A DNA stretch of 37,334 bases from Lachnospiraceae bacterium (lineage in GTDB: Bacteria; Bacillota; Clostridia; Lachnospirales; Lachnospiraceae). Within the stretch, counting starts at the first letter, position 1. Each line of letters begins with the position of its first letter. This document shows positions 7,945-17,248 of this stretch, piece by piece. The translations under genes were made by a program, and so were the position numbers. The notes beneath the pieces were generated by a model that was not told where the DNA came from, ran no database searches, and was given only the letters and a program-made list of their open reading frames with translations. The stretch lies in the NCBI GenBank assembly GCA_017558205.1, contig JAFYWD010000211.1:1-37334 (forward strand). The letters run 5' to 3'.

Positions 7945-9177
7945 ATGGGGAATAATCTGCTGACGGTTTTATTGGCAACGGCAAAAGCAAAAATCACTCC
8001 GTTAGTAACCAAAGTCAGATTATGGACAAGCTGGAACTTTATACGTACCAGACTGATTGCAGGAATACGTAATTTCTTCGCTTCTATTTTAACTATAAAG
8101 CCCAGGCATAAACGGGACTACTATGAAGTTTTCGGATGGCTGATCAGCAGAAGATTGGTATTTGCAACTATGGTAGTATTAGGTCTGGTAAGTGCCTTCT
8201 ATCTGTATAGTATCAGGCAGTCCTTTGGAGAAAGTAAGTCAATTACCGGGATTCCTACTTATGAGTATGATTCCCTAATGCTGAGATTTACTAAAGGAAA
8301 GGTTAGAATCAAAGGGAAATCAGGCTATTTGGCCTATGAAGGAAATGTACAGTCAGGGGCTGTAAATGGCTTCGGAATTTTGTACTCACCTGATGGAGAT
8401 ATGGTTTATCAGGGGAATTTTGAAAATAATAAATACCAGGGAAATGGAACCAGCTATTATCCTGAAGGAATACAGGAATATACGGGAAGCTTTGAACAGA
8501 ATAAATTTCACGGAATCGGTAAGCTGTACCGTTCTAATGGCAGTCTAGATTATGAGGGAGAGTTTGTCAGTGGAATAAAGGAAGGAAGCGGTAAGCTTTA
8601 TGATAACGGTAATAATCTGGTTTATCAGGGAAGCTTCCGTTCGGACAGGATTCTTTACAGTGAACTGCTGGGTAAAAATACAAATGAGGTCAGTGATTAC
8701 TATACCGGAACAAGAAAGATTTTTGAAAGTGAAGAAGGTATGGCAGTAATCATGGAGGATATCGGCGCCATGTATCTGGCGAAAAGTAATAGTGAGGCTC
8801 TGGATAATACAAATAAGGTAGAGAAGATACTGGTTTTAAATAATACGATAGGAATGGGAACTCATACTTATTCCCAAATGAGTGAACTGGATCAGTTATT
8901 TGAGGAAAAGATTTATGAAGGAAATTCCGTAGTCACTCTGGCAGAAGCTCTGGGAATTAACCGGTTGGCAGACACACAGTATTCACCGCTGAAAAAGGTG
9001 GAAATGAAAATAAACGAAAGCTTTACTGACTATAGTTATGTGGAAGATATGGAGGAGAATTATATTGTATCCATTGATTCCTACTATAAAGACGGGCTGA
9101 TTTATACCTTTGTCAGAGATTTGGAGGAAGAAGGCTTTCTGTTTTATACCATTGAAACAGATAATGAGGAGCAATAA
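7945..9177 (+). CDS. Membrane-anchored MORN-repeat protein
   Basis: 410 residues preceded by a strong AAGGAGG site. A basic, amphipathic N-terminal 70 residues precede one hydrophobic helix at about 71-89; the rest is predicted outside the membrane. Residues about 128-235 hold roughly five MORN-type repeats (YEG.V..G..NGFGILY, YQGNF...KYQGNG, YTGSFEQNKFHGIGKLY, YEGEF..G.KEGSGKLY, YQGSF). MORN repeats form elongated beta-hairpin rods that bind protein or membrane. The C-terminal 170 residues are acidic and unrecognised. The stop codon overlaps the next start by one base (TAATG), implying coupled translation with the exported coiled-coil protein. I infer a structural part of an envelope complex associated with the CIS. 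Confidence 0.75.
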   Translation: MGNNLLTVLLATAKAKITPLVTKVRLWTSWNFIRTRLIAGIRNFFASILTIKPRHKRDYYEVFGWLISRRLVFATMVVLGLVSAFYLYSIRQSFGESKSITGIPTYEYDSLMLRFTKGKVRIKGKSGYLAYEGNVQSGAVNGFGILYSPDGDMVYQGNFENNKYQGNGTSYYPEGIQEYTGSFEQNKFHGIGKLYRSNGSLDYEGEFVSGIKEGSGKLYDNGNNLVYQGSFRSDRILYSELLGKNTNEVSDYYTGTRKIFESEEGMAVIMEDIGAMYLAKSNSEALDNTNKVEKILVLNNTIGMGTHTYSQMSELDQLFEEKIYEGNSVVTLAEALGINRLADTQYSPLKKVEMKINESFTDYSYVEDMEENYIVSIDSYYKDGLIYTFVRDLEEEGFLFYTIETDNEEQ

Positions 9178-11177
9178 TGATAAAAAAGAGGTTATTGGCA
9201 ACAGCCATAATTCTTTTAATGACATCGCTTAGCTTCCCCGTAAAGGCGGCAGACAGCCTTCTTACCAGGACGGCTGCCCAGAAGCTGGCTATTCAAAACA
9301 GCAATGATTATCAGAAGCTGGAAAGCGAACTGGCATTAAAGGAAGTAGAGCTGACACAGGCTGTTAAGAATATTAAATTGAAAAAAAAGAATATGTCTAC
9401 CTTTCGCTGGTCTCCTCTGATTAATTTTAAATTGCCGGAGAAGGCAAACTTGGAAGAGGAATATGAATTTACCTTTAAGCCCATTCAGCTGGAATCAGAA
9501 ATTAATGTATTAAAGCATCAACTGTCTGACCAGAAGCTGGCAGATCAGGAAAAGGTAAATCAGGTATATACCAGGATTGTTGTGGCTGGGAAATATCTGG
9601 AATACTACAAGGAACGGCTGCAGGAGCTGGAAACAAGAACTGAGAGGACGAAGCTGGCTGTAAAAACAGGAAATGCAGCCCAAAGTCATGTGGAAGCCCT
9701 GGAGGAAAAGATTAAGACCATAAAAGAAAAGCAGATTGCTGAGGAAAGCAAGCTGATCGCAGCTAAAAAAGAACTATCAGATATCTGCGATATGGACGTT
9801 ACTACCGGATATCGTTTTGAAGAGGGAATGGCATGGATTAATCTTTCAAGAAGTCAGCTTCCCGGTCTGATTCAAAACACCCTGGATAAGGATGCGTCCT
9901 TTTATGAAACAAGTATGACTGTAGTAACAGAAAAAATATCATTGGAAACAAATTACCGGCTGATGGAAAATCAGTATGGAGATAAAATGAATTATGTTTC
10001 TGACTACGTGAAAACAGCATTAGAAGGACAGAAAATTGACAGTAAGGCATTTAAACAAAAGTATGACGAATTTTTAAAGGCTATTGATGAACCCTGGCAG
10101 GGAAATATAAAGATTTTATTTTTAAAGATTCCCAAGGAATGGTTCAAGGGAGAAATTTCAGGAATTCGATATGTGGAGGATTCCTCCTATTCCCTTTTTG
10201 AGGCAGCCCTCAGCTATTTGGATGCCATACTGGAAAAGGAAAACCAGCAAAAAGAATTGGAAGGCAGGATTGAGTCTGAATATAATAACCTTGTAAGCCT
10301 GAGAAAGGCTTATGATACGGCTCAAAGCAGTCTGAAGAAAAGTAAAAATGAACTGGAAAAAAACGGGATTCTTTACCGCTTGGGAGAAATGAGCCAGGAA
10401 GAGTACCTTTCCCTATTAGACGAGCATGAAGAGCTGCAAATAGAACAGCTGGAGGCTTTGTCGGAGTACAGTAACGGCTTATATGCCTATGACAGACTTA
10501 CCTGCGGGGGGATTACGGAATTATTGATGACAGCCAAGGCGCAGGGTTCTTCCGTAGAAGCAGTTTATGCTCAGGGAGCCTACTATTATCTGGAATCCTT
10601 AATTCAAAATGAAGAGTTTCGTCTCAGTATCAGCCTGCCGGTAGATTTTCCCATTGATATAACGGATTTTGAATTATGGTGTAATAATCGTCAGATAGGA
10701 GAAAGAACCTCTATCGAAGAGAGTCTGCGTCATCTGAAGCTGGCATTATCAGATGTAGAGGAAGTAAAGATTCGTTTTTATTCTGATGATGAATTTATAG
10801 ATGACTGTCTTATCAACCCGGAAAATAACAGTGGTCCCTTGAAAATTATTCAGCAGTATAAGAGCAACAGTAAGACGGGAGCAATCGTAGGCAGCTATAG
10901 CTATACCAATAATAATATTACAGGATTGATTACTCTGAATCTGGAAACAGAACCTATAGAGAATATCGGCTATTACAGAATTTTGAATAAGAATGGTAAG
11001 CCTTTGGGACAGAAGGAAAAGCTTCCTATTAAGCAGGGCTTACAGTATTTGGGACTTCTGGCGGGAAGCTTGGAGGAACTGGAAATAGAGTTTTATGACA
11101 AGGAAGAAAATCTTTTGTACAAAGGTTATTTTGATACAGTGAACAGTAAGCTGAAAAAAGAGGATACAACAGAATGA
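9177..11177 (+). CDS. Exported TolC-like coiled-coil protein
   Basis: 666 residues. A clear Sec signal peptide (KKR, then a hydrophobic core, then VKAA; cleavage near residue 25) is followed by heptad-rich helices. The segment starting RTAAQKLAIQNSNDYQKLE resembles the repeating helix of TolC-family proteins, and I recognise the pattern KLKKKNMSTFRWSPL from TolC-like exported proteins of Lachnospiraceae. Long helices recur at about 100-210 and 340-445. The C-terminal 180 residues form two small beta domains. In Gram-negative bacteria TolC makes an outer-membrane and periplasmic tunnel; this organism appears monoderm, so the fold is probably used as a wall-spanning rod or conduit (inference). 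It overlaps the upstream MORN gene by one base and the downstream gene by four (ATGA). Confidence 0.68.
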   Translation: MIKKRLLATAIILLMTSLSFPVKAADSLLTRTAAQKLAIQNSNDYQKLESELALKEVELTQAVKNIKLKKKNMSTFRWSPLINFKLPEKANLEEEYEFTFKPIQLESEINVLKHQLSDQKLADQEKVNQVYTRIVVAGKYLEYYKERLQELETRTERTKLAVKTGNAAQSHVEALEEKIKTIKEKQIAEESKLIAAKKELSDICDMDVTTGYRFEEGMAWINLSRSQLPGLIQNTLDKDASFYETSMTVVTEKISLETNYRLMENQYGDKMNYVSDYVKTALEGQKIDSKAFKQKYDEFLKAIDEPWQGNIKILFLKIPKEWFKGEISGIRYVEDSSYSLFEAALSYLDAILEKENQQKELEGRIESEYNNLVSLRKAYDTAQSSLKKSKNELEKNGILYRLGEMSQEEYLSLLDEHEELQIEQLEALSEYSNGLYAYDRLTCGGITELLMTAKAQGSSVEAVYAQGAYYYLESLIQNEEFRLSISLPVDFPIDITDFELWCNNRQIGERTSIEESLRHLKLALSDVEEVKIRFYSDDEFIDDCLINPENNSGPLKIIQQYKSNSKTGAIVGSYSYTNNNITGLITLNLETEPIENIGYYRILNKNGKPLGQKEKLPIKQGLQYLGLLAGSLEELEIEFYDKEENLLYKGYFDTVNSKLKKEDTTE

Positions 11178-13735
11178 AAAAATATGGGAAAATGATAGGA
11201 ATACTGACGGCAGCAGCTGTCTGTATATTCCTGGGGATTTTTTCGGGAAGAAAAATCCTGACGGTAATGGGAGAAGAAAAGCCTACAATTACCTTTGGTG
11301 AATTTTCCAAAAAGAACACAATTGAAGATTCTGTACTTTTGATAGGTACTCATTTAATTCATATCCAAAGTATGACAGATGCTTTATATGAAATGGCGGT
11401 AGACAGTGGTTCGGAATCTGAACAAACTATGGTTTATTATAAATCAGAGTTGGCAGATGGCGCCTGGTTTGATATAACCGATGCCTTGGGTCTGGCAGAT
11501 ATTTCTGAGGAAGGAATTGTAGTTACCTCAGAGGATATGAAGGATGTAAAGCTGGAATATTATACCTTTAAGGATGGTATTACCCGCTCCGCCCTTACAG
11601 GCAATCCGATTAATATTTTCAATATCCGGGAGCCTTATGACCTATATCAGCTGGAGGAGCTGGAGCAGTTAAGACAACAGTTTGAACAGCAGTTTAGTGA
11701 GGAAGATACGGGAGTAAAGAAGTATTATTATGATAAGCTGAAGGCGTTTTTTGAGCAGGATGTGAGAAATGATACTACAGCAGAATGCGACAGGCAGTTA
11801 AATGCTTTACAGGAAATTTATATTGGATTACAGACTTCCGATAAAAAAGATTTGGCAGAAATTGTATCCAAGATTATGGGAAAAATAGATGCTAAAAGAA
11901 GGGCAGAAGTATTGTATGCCTTAAGTCAGTCTGAAAATCATTTATTGAATAAATTGCAAGAGCTTTGTACCGGTTCTGAATATTTGAAGGAAGATTATAT
12001 ATTAAAAATAGAGATTCCGGCTGAGAGTACGGAAGATGGTGACTCAGAGGATGGAGAAGAGAATACAGAGGACAAAGAAAAGCAGTATGAATATGAAAAA
12101 GAACAGTTTGTAGAAAACAGCGGAGTTTTGGATGCTATCGCAAATTCACTGCAAAATTGTCAAAACAGCTATACAGAAAATATTGGAAACAGTATTGAAA
12201 AGGGAAGTACGGTAATTAAAAATCTGGAATATGAAAAAACCATGCAGGTAATCAGTCAGCCGGCTTCTTCTGAGGCTGTAATTAGTCAGCTTCAGCTGCT
12301 ATTTAATATTCAGGAAAATGTAGTAAGACAGGAAACAGAAGAATTGCAAATGATCGAGTCTGAGCTTCTTTCCAAGGTGGAAAGCAAATTTAAGGAGGGG
12401 ATCAGTAAGGGAGCCGGAGAGGGATATAAGGTGGCAGTAGCCAACGGTGTCAGTCAGGCAGCAGTGGAACAGACCTTGAATCAGCAAAAAACAGAATTAA
12501 ATACAGTGCTTCAGGAACTGGAATTTGTGATTACGGCACAGACAAAGCGTCAGGCACCCCAGGATGCTTTAAATGGCATTTATGACAGGCTGGATTCCAT
12601 CAGTGGCTTGAAAACTCTGGCAAAAAAGGACGCTTTTCAGACAAAGGCTGTGGAAAGCATAGAAGAATACAGAATATGGCTGACGGAAAGAGCCAGGGCT
12701 ATTATTATGGAAAACCAGGAGCTGGCTTCTCAGATGGATAAGCTGGAGCTGGATAAGGAAGAATTAACGGCTCAGTTACAGCAGGCCTTAGATGAGAATG
12801 ATCTGGCTCTTGCCAAAAAGAAGCAGGCAATGATAGAGCTGTTGGATGAGCAGATGAAGAAAAAGCAGCAGGAGCTGACAAATATTATGGAGGATCCTGA
12901 AAGCTCGGAATCAGACAAGGCGAAGGCAGAAAATCAGTCGGGTTCTGCTACGGTTCTGAATAATATTAATCAGATTAAGCAGGAGGCTTTATCAGCATTA
13001 GCAGAAGGGAAGGAAAATATCAGCGATCAGCTGAATGCCCTGACAGAGCTGGGAGCAGAAGCAGCCTTAAAAGAAATTGCCCAAAAGGCTTCTGAGACAG
13101 GAAAGGAGCAGGTGGCAGAACAGGCAAGCCAGGCAGCAAATGACAGTCAAAACAGTAGCTTATACGGTGCCTTGGAAGGTGGAGGAGCATCCATGGAGGA
13201 ACTTAGGGTAATACAGAAGCTGGAAGAATTTTTCGGAATGGCTTTTGAAGAGCTGGATGGTAAAAAACAGGCAGAGCTGCTTGTGGTGCTGGACTGGCTG
13301 ATAGAGGAGGGCTATATTTCCCTGGAAAGTCTGTTTCTTCGTTACTATGAGGCTGCCAGGGAAAGTCTTCCCGACTTTGATAAAATTAAACGTCAGGAGC
13401 AGGAATATGTCCCCCTGCTTACACTGGCACAGCTGATAGATTATCGCTATGTATTTGAAGATTCCGGGAAGGAAGTAACCCTTTCAAAAGGAAGTAAGGC
13501 TTATAAATTTAAGGCCAACAGCAGTAAAATGGAATGCTACCCTAAGAAGGAAGAAAGCTTAAAGAAAAATGTTCTTTACCAAAAGGATTTATATCTTTAT
13601 GAAGAGGATGCCGGGAATTATTTTGGCTGTCAAATAGAGTATTTGGAAAAAACAGAAAAAGGAATCTGCCTTACAGCCAAGATGTATCGGGAGGCAGAGG
13701 AGTTTTATCAATTATTAAAGGAAGGAGAAGAATAG
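11174..13735 (+). CDS. Exported long coiled-coil protein with C-terminal stalk-like domain
   Basis: 853 residues. The N-terminus is a signal anchor or signal peptide (basic KKYGK, hydrophobic about 7-23). A mixed domain (about 35-150) follows, then a very long Gln/Glu/Lys-rich coiled coil (about 155-700), strongest near 515-570 where E/K/Q heptads dominate. The acidic linker at about 285-305 is rich in Glu and Asp. The C-terminal 120 residues (GKEVTLSKGSKAYKF, then LYLYEEDAGNYFGCQIEYLE) resemble the copper-amine-oxidase N-terminal-like domain often found on Firmicute surface proteins. Its ATG overlaps the TGA of the TolC-like gene, and its stop directly abuts the cap gene, so it is firmly inside the CIS operon. 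Because it appears exported, I do not regard it as the tape measure. Confidence 0.65.
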   Translation: MKKYGKMIGILTAAAVCIFLGIFSGRKILTVMGEEKPTITFGEFSKKNTIEDSVLLIGTHLIHIQSMTDALYEMAVDSGSESEQTMVYYKSELADGAWFDITDALGLADISEEGIVVTSEDMKDVKLEYYTFKDGITRSALTGNPINIFNIREPYDLYQLEELEQLRQQFEQQFSEEDTGVKKYYYDKLKAFFEQDVRNDTTAECDRQLNALQEIYIGLQTSDKKDLAEIVSKIMGKIDAKRRAEVLYALSQSENHLLNKLQELCTGSEYLKEDYILKIEIPAESTEDGDSEDGEENTEDKEKQYEYEKEQFVENSGVLDAIANSLQNCQNSYTENIGNSIEKGSTVIKNLEYEKTMQVISQPASSEAVISQLQLLFNIQENVVRQETEELQMIESELLSKVESKFKEGISKGAGEGYKVAVANGVSQAAVEQTLNQQKTELNTVLQELEFVITAQTKRQAPQDALNGIYDRLDSISGLKTLAKKDAFQTKAVESIEEYRIWLTERARAIIMENQELASQMDKLELDKEELTAQLQQALDENDLALAKKKQAMIELLDEQMKKKQQELTNIMEDPESSESDKAKAENQSGSATVLNNINQIKQEALSALAEGKENISDQLNALTELGAEAALKEIAQKASETGKEQVAEQASQAANDSQNSSLYGALEGGGASMEELRVIQKLEEFFGMAFEELDGKKQAELLVVLDWLIEEGYISLESLFLRYYEAARESLPDFDKIKRQEQEYVPLLTLAQLIDYRYVFEDSGKEVTLSKGSKAYKFKANSSKMECYPKKEESLKKNVLYQKDLYLYEEDAGNYFGCQIEYLEKTEKGICLTAKMYREAEEFYQLLKEGEE

Positions 13736-14326
13736 ATGGCGGATTATCCCATTATAGCAGATGTGAGTGCACATATTGTAAGAACCTTAAGACAAAAAAT
13801 GTGTCCGGAGCCTATTCCTTCTCCGAACAATATAGAAATTTCTTCGCCTGCAGACCAGGATGTAGACTATATCCTTGGACTTTATCTTTATGATATTAGG
13901 GAAGAAAGCGATGTGGTACAGCCACCCTTTTTACAAAGAGGAAGGGTGCAGTTACAAAAGCCGCCAAGACCATATGGTCTATACTATATGGTATTTATTA
14001 ACGGTTCCTCTCAGATGGGTCTGAAGGCACCGGATATACAAAAAATTATCGGAAGGGTAGCTCAGATTGTTAATGATAATAATTCTGTACTTCCCAACCA
14101 GCTGCAGTCATGGTTAGATACCCAGGAACCTCCGATTGTACTGTCTCAGGCGAAGATAAGTCTGGAGGAAAAGGTAAGGGTGTGGCAGGCAATCAATAAA
14201 CCGTATCAGATTAGCCTGTTCTATAAGGCGGCACCTGTATTTCTATCCAGTGAAGTTATTATTGATACTCCAAGAGTAGTGGATGTCAATATCGGACTGC
14301 AGATTGCAGGAGAAGAAGGGAGGTAA
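13736..14326 (+). CDS. Pvc16/DUF4255 family tube cap or terminator protein
   Basis: 196 residues. The whole chain follows the Pvc16 N-terminal (DUF4255) pattern: an ADVSAHIVRTLR-like helix, I.ISSPAD......LGLYLYDI, a PP...LYYMVF strand and the P..LSQAKISLEEK..VW..I segment, ending with PVFLSSEVI. In Afp/PVC particles the corresponding protein caps the distal end of tube and sheath and sets termination. The ATG follows the previous TAG with no gap, and a GGAAGGAG site lies within the end of the upstream gene. This is a cytoplasmic assembly component, and the assignment is firm at family level. Confidence 0.88.
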   Translation: MADYPIIADVSAHIVRTLRQKMCPEPIPSPNNIEISSPADQDVDYILGLYLYDIREESDVVQPPFLQRGRVQLQKPPRPYGLYYMVFINGSSQMGLKAPDIQKIIGRVAQIVNDNNSVLPNQLQSWLDTQEPPIVLSQAKISLEEKVRVWQAINKPYQISLFYKAAPVFLSSEVIIDTPRVVDVNIGLQIAGEEGR

Positions 14327-14335
14327 AGAAAAAAG

Positions 14336-15076
14336 GTGAAAGCATCTGTTATTCATCATAGTCTGGATCTTTTGGTCAGACTGATTGATACCACCAACGG
14401 CTATCCAATAGGGGAAAGAGATGTTCACTTCTATGAGGATGAAAAAGAACTTTTTCCCAGAGCAAGGGGAGTCGGTAACTATGTTTTTATTAATTATGAG
14501 CGCAAGAACCGCAGAATAATGGTAAAAACCTATGGCTATGAACCAATTACCGTGGATATCAACTATGAGAATATGGATTCTGTAGTACCTGTCCGGGAAA
14601 TATTCCTGATACCATCAGAGAATTTATCCAGAGGAGGACCTGTAATCAGTTTTACGGGAACGCTTTCCGGAATCTCAGAAATTGAAGCTGTCAGTCTTGA
14701 ACCGTCCGGTTGCACCATTAATTCCTATGATGAGCGCAAACGGTTGATAAAAATGTTTAAAACAAGACAGACAAACTTGGAAAATCTTTACTACGGACTA
14801 ATTAACATGGAAAAGATGAACTATGAAAAGTTTGTAGTTGAAAAAGAAATGCCGGATTGTATCCTGAAAATCCGGGAACCCTTAAAAGAAGGATTTTCCA
14901 TTAACTCACCCATTGCACGTATTGTGTTCGGAATGGTAGACGAGAGAGGAAATTATTGTCTCAGAATACGGGATGACAGAGAGAATCTGAAGTATATTAT
15001 CCGATATGTGGTCAGTGGAAAGGAAAACTTTCGGGAAATTGATTTTCGAAAACCGGAGGAAACAATCTTAGAGTAA
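14336..15076 (+). CDS. Unrecognised beta-rich CIS-locus protein
   Basis: 246 residues from GTG 14336. A GGGAGG at 14318-14323 lies 12 bases upstream, somewhat far, so the start is uncertain. There is no signal peptide or membrane helix. The first 90 residues read as a transthyretin- or carboxypeptidase-regulatory-like beta-sandwich (VRLIDTTNGYPI, YVFINY, VKTYGYEPITVDI, REIFLIP). Residues about 150-180 are helical, and the rest is beta-rich. It sits between the cap gene and the PAAR-like tip gene with 9-base gaps on each side, so it is probably a structural or adaptor part of the particle. I cannot name a family. Confidence 0.6.
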   Translation: MKASVIHHSLDLLVRLIDTTNGYPIGERDVHFYEDEKELFPRARGVGNYVFINYERKNRRIMVKTYGYEPITVDINYENMDSVVPVREIFLIPSENLSRGGPVISFTGTLSGISEIEAVSLEPSGCTINSYDERKRLIKMFKTRQTNLENLYYGLINMEKMNYEKFVVEKEMPDCILKIREPLKEGFSINSPIARIVFGMVDERGNYCLRIRDDRENLKYIIRYVVSGKENFREIDFRKPEETILE

Positions 15077-15085
15077 GGAGAGGAT

Positions 15086-15469
15086 ATGGGACAATTAATT
15101 ACCGGCGGTGCCGTTTGTACCTGTACTTTTGGAACAGCACCGGGAAATCTAAACGTAACATCACAGATAACCTGTCTGGCAGAGGGAAGGCCTTCCGCCA
15201 CCATTCAGGACTGTACACCGGCAAATATCACACCCTTTGGGATGTGTACCACCATGTCGAATCCGCAGGTGGCAGCTGCAACGGCAGCAGCCATGGGAGT
15301 ACTGACTCCTCAGCCCTGTACGCTTGTGGCAGCAGGAGGATGGATTCCCACAAAACCCAATGTTATCATTGGAGGAAAACCATGTCTGACCAGTGACAGT
15401 AAGCTGATGTGCAGCTATGGAGGCTGTATCAGTATTACCTTGCCGGGGCAGATGAAGGTTTTAGTATAA
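15086..15469 (+). CDS. DUF4280 PAAR-like spike-tip protein
   Basis: 127 residues, small and Gly/Pro/Cys-rich. The pattern GGAVCTCTFG near the start, the alternating CM/TPFGMC segment, and the ending CSYGGCISI match DUF4280, a PAAR-like family. In T6SS and eCIS, PAAR proteins form the sharp tip on the spike trimer and often carry or recruit effectors. Here there is no C-terminal toxin extension. It lies upstream of the sheath, away from the spike genes at 23474-25465, unlike Afp, where the PAAR gene follows gp25. A GGAGAGG site precedes the ATG. Confidence 0.85.
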   Translation: MGQLITGGAVCTCTFGTAPGNLNVTSQITCLAEGRPSATIQDCTPANITPFGMCTTMSNPQVAAATAAAMGVLTPQPCTLVAAGGWIPTKPNVIIGGKPCLTSDSKLMCSYGGCISITLPGQMKVLV

Positions 15470-15498
15470 TTATTATGTAATTGAAAGGGGAAAAAAAT

Positions 15499-17205
15499 AT
15501 GGCAGAATATTTTTCACCAGGAGTATATGTGGAAGAATATGATAATTCTCCGCGTAGTATTGAAGGTGTAGGAACCAGTACTGCAGGCTTTATTGGCTTT
15601 GCTGAAAAAGGAAGTGCCCAGGGAGCACCCTTACTGGTAACAAATTTTAAAAGCTTTACAAAACAGTTTGGTGGATTCTTAAGTGAGTTTACTCATGGAG
15701 AATATCGTTATCTTGCCAACAGTGTGGAGCAGTTTTTTGTAAACGGAGGAACAAGATGTTATGTATCCCGTGTTGTACCTGCTGATGCAAAGAAAGCGTC
15801 TGTGAAAGCCGGCATCTTTACTGCAGAAGCTGCAAACGAAGGAAAATGGGGTAACAGAATCCAGATTTCCATGAATACCGTAACAAAAAGAAAACTGCAG
15901 CTGATTGCCAGCAATCAGACAGGTTATGTGGCAAAATCTGTAGAAGGCTTCCGGGAAGGTGATTTAGTAGAAGTAAACGGTGAGTATAACAGAATTGTTA
16001 CGATTTATGATAACTCTGTTACTTTTGAAAATAAATTCAACCAGGAAGTAGTAGATGCCGGTATTATTCCTAAGACAGTACTTTATCTGGTAACCGCTGA
16101 TATGAGTATCCGTTATAACGATGAAGTAGAAAATTATGGGGAAATCAGCTTTAATACAGCATCTCCCAACTATATTACCTCAAGACTGGCTACCAGTGAG
16201 CTGGTTAAGGTTCAGGTAGAACAGATGACAGAAATCGGCAATCCTGTTGAGGCCATTTTAGGAAAAGAAATGACCAGCGGAATGATTTGCCTGGAAGGCG
16301 GATATGACGGTTCCATGAATCAGGTAAATGCAGGAACCTTTATTGGTGTAGATGATGGTCCCGGAAAACGTACAGGTATTCAGTCCTTCTTAGAAAATAC
16401 AACAGTAAGCATGATGGCAATTCCCGGTGTGACAGATCCTGAGGTAATTGTATCCTTAGTGGCACATTGTGAAGGTGTAAAAAGCAGAATTGCAGTTTTT
16501 GATATGCCCAAGGAAATGTATAAGACAAAGGACCTGATTGAATATCGTGGTATCATTGATTCTACTTATGCAGCAATGTATCATCCATGGATTCAGGTAT
16601 TTGACCGTTCTGCCAATAAATCTGACTACATTCCTCCCTCAGGAGCAGTACTTGGAATTTATTCCAGAACAGACAGCAACCGCGGAGTACATAAAGCACC
16701 TGCTAACGAAGTAGTATTCTGTACAGGCTTAAAGACAAATTACACCAAAGGAGAGCAGGATATCCTGAATCCCGAAGGAATTAATCTGATTCGTTCCATT
16801 CCCGGTCAGGGAATCCGCGTTTGGGGAGCAAGAACTGCCAGCAGCAATTCGGCCTTCAAATATGTCAACGTAAGACGTTTATTTATCTATGTGGAAGAAA
16901 GTATCAAAGCAAATACCAACTGGGTTGTATTTGAACCTAACGATCCTACCTTATGGCAGAGAGTAAGTCTTACCATCACCTCCTTCCTGGATGGAATGTG
17001 GAGAACAGGTATGTTGACAGGTAATTCACCTTCAGAGGCTTACTTTGTAGAAATCGGACAGACAACCATGTCCAGAGATGATATTATGAACGGACGTTTA
17101 ATCTGTAATGTAGGTATTGCACCTTCCCGTCCTGCTGAATTTGTAATCTTCAGAGTAACACAGCATACTGCAGAAGCAGGTGGTGGAGATGCCGGAGAGG
17201 AATAG
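15499..17205 (+). CDS. Contractile sheath protein
   Basis: 568 residues from ATG 15499. A TTG at 15481 is in frame, but the GGGGAAA ribosome-binding site lies between the two, so ATG is the start. The N-terminus YFSPGVYVEEYDNSPR.I.GV.TS.AGFIG is the hallmark of phage-tail-like sheath proteins (Afp2-4/Pvc2-4). The C-terminal half holds GVHKAPANE, RSIPGQGIRVWGART and WVVFEPND..LW.RV, which form the conserved sheath core used for subunit interlocking. Only one sheath gene is present, whereas Afp/PVC have several. Contraction of this polymer drives the tube. It is followed after 43 bases by the tube gene. Confidence 0.97.
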   Translation: MAEYFSPGVYVEEYDNSPRSIEGVGTSTAGFIGFAEKGSAQGAPLLVTNFKSFTKQFGGFLSEFTHGEYRYLANSVEQFFVNGGTRCYVSRVVPADAKKASVKAGIFTAEAANEGKWGNRIQISMNTVTKRKLQLIASNQTGYVAKSVEGFREGDLVEVNGEYNRIVTIYDNSVTFENKFNQEVVDAGIIPKTVLYLVTADMSIRYNDEVENYGEISFNTASPNYITSRLATSELVKVQVEQMTEIGNPVEAILGKEMTSGMICLEGGYDGSMNQVNAGTFIGVDDGPGKRTGIQSFLENTTVSMMAIPGVTDPEVIVSLVAHCEGVKSRIAVFDMPKEMYKTKDLIEYRGIIDSTYAAMYHPWIQVFDRSANKSDYIPPSGAVLGIYSRTDSNRGVHKAPANEVVFCTGLKTNYTKGEQDILNPEGINLIRSIPGQGIRVWGARTASSNSAFKYVNVRRLFIYVEESIKANTNWVVFEPNDPTLWQRVSLTITSFLDGMWRTGMLTGNSPSEAYFVEIGQTTMSRDDIMNGRLICNVGIAPSRPAEFVIFRVTQHTAEAGGGDAGEE

Positions 17206-17248
17206 AGAAAAACCTAAGGAAAAGATAAGATAAAAGGAGAGATAAAGC

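Noticed and set aside
11174-13735. Tape measure protein
   Set aside because: Long coiled coil fits, but the N-terminal signal anchor and stalk-like C-terminal domain indicate an exported protein.
15481-15498. TTG start for the sheath gene
   Set aside because: The ribosome-binding site lies downstream of it and immediately before ATG 15499, where homologues begin.
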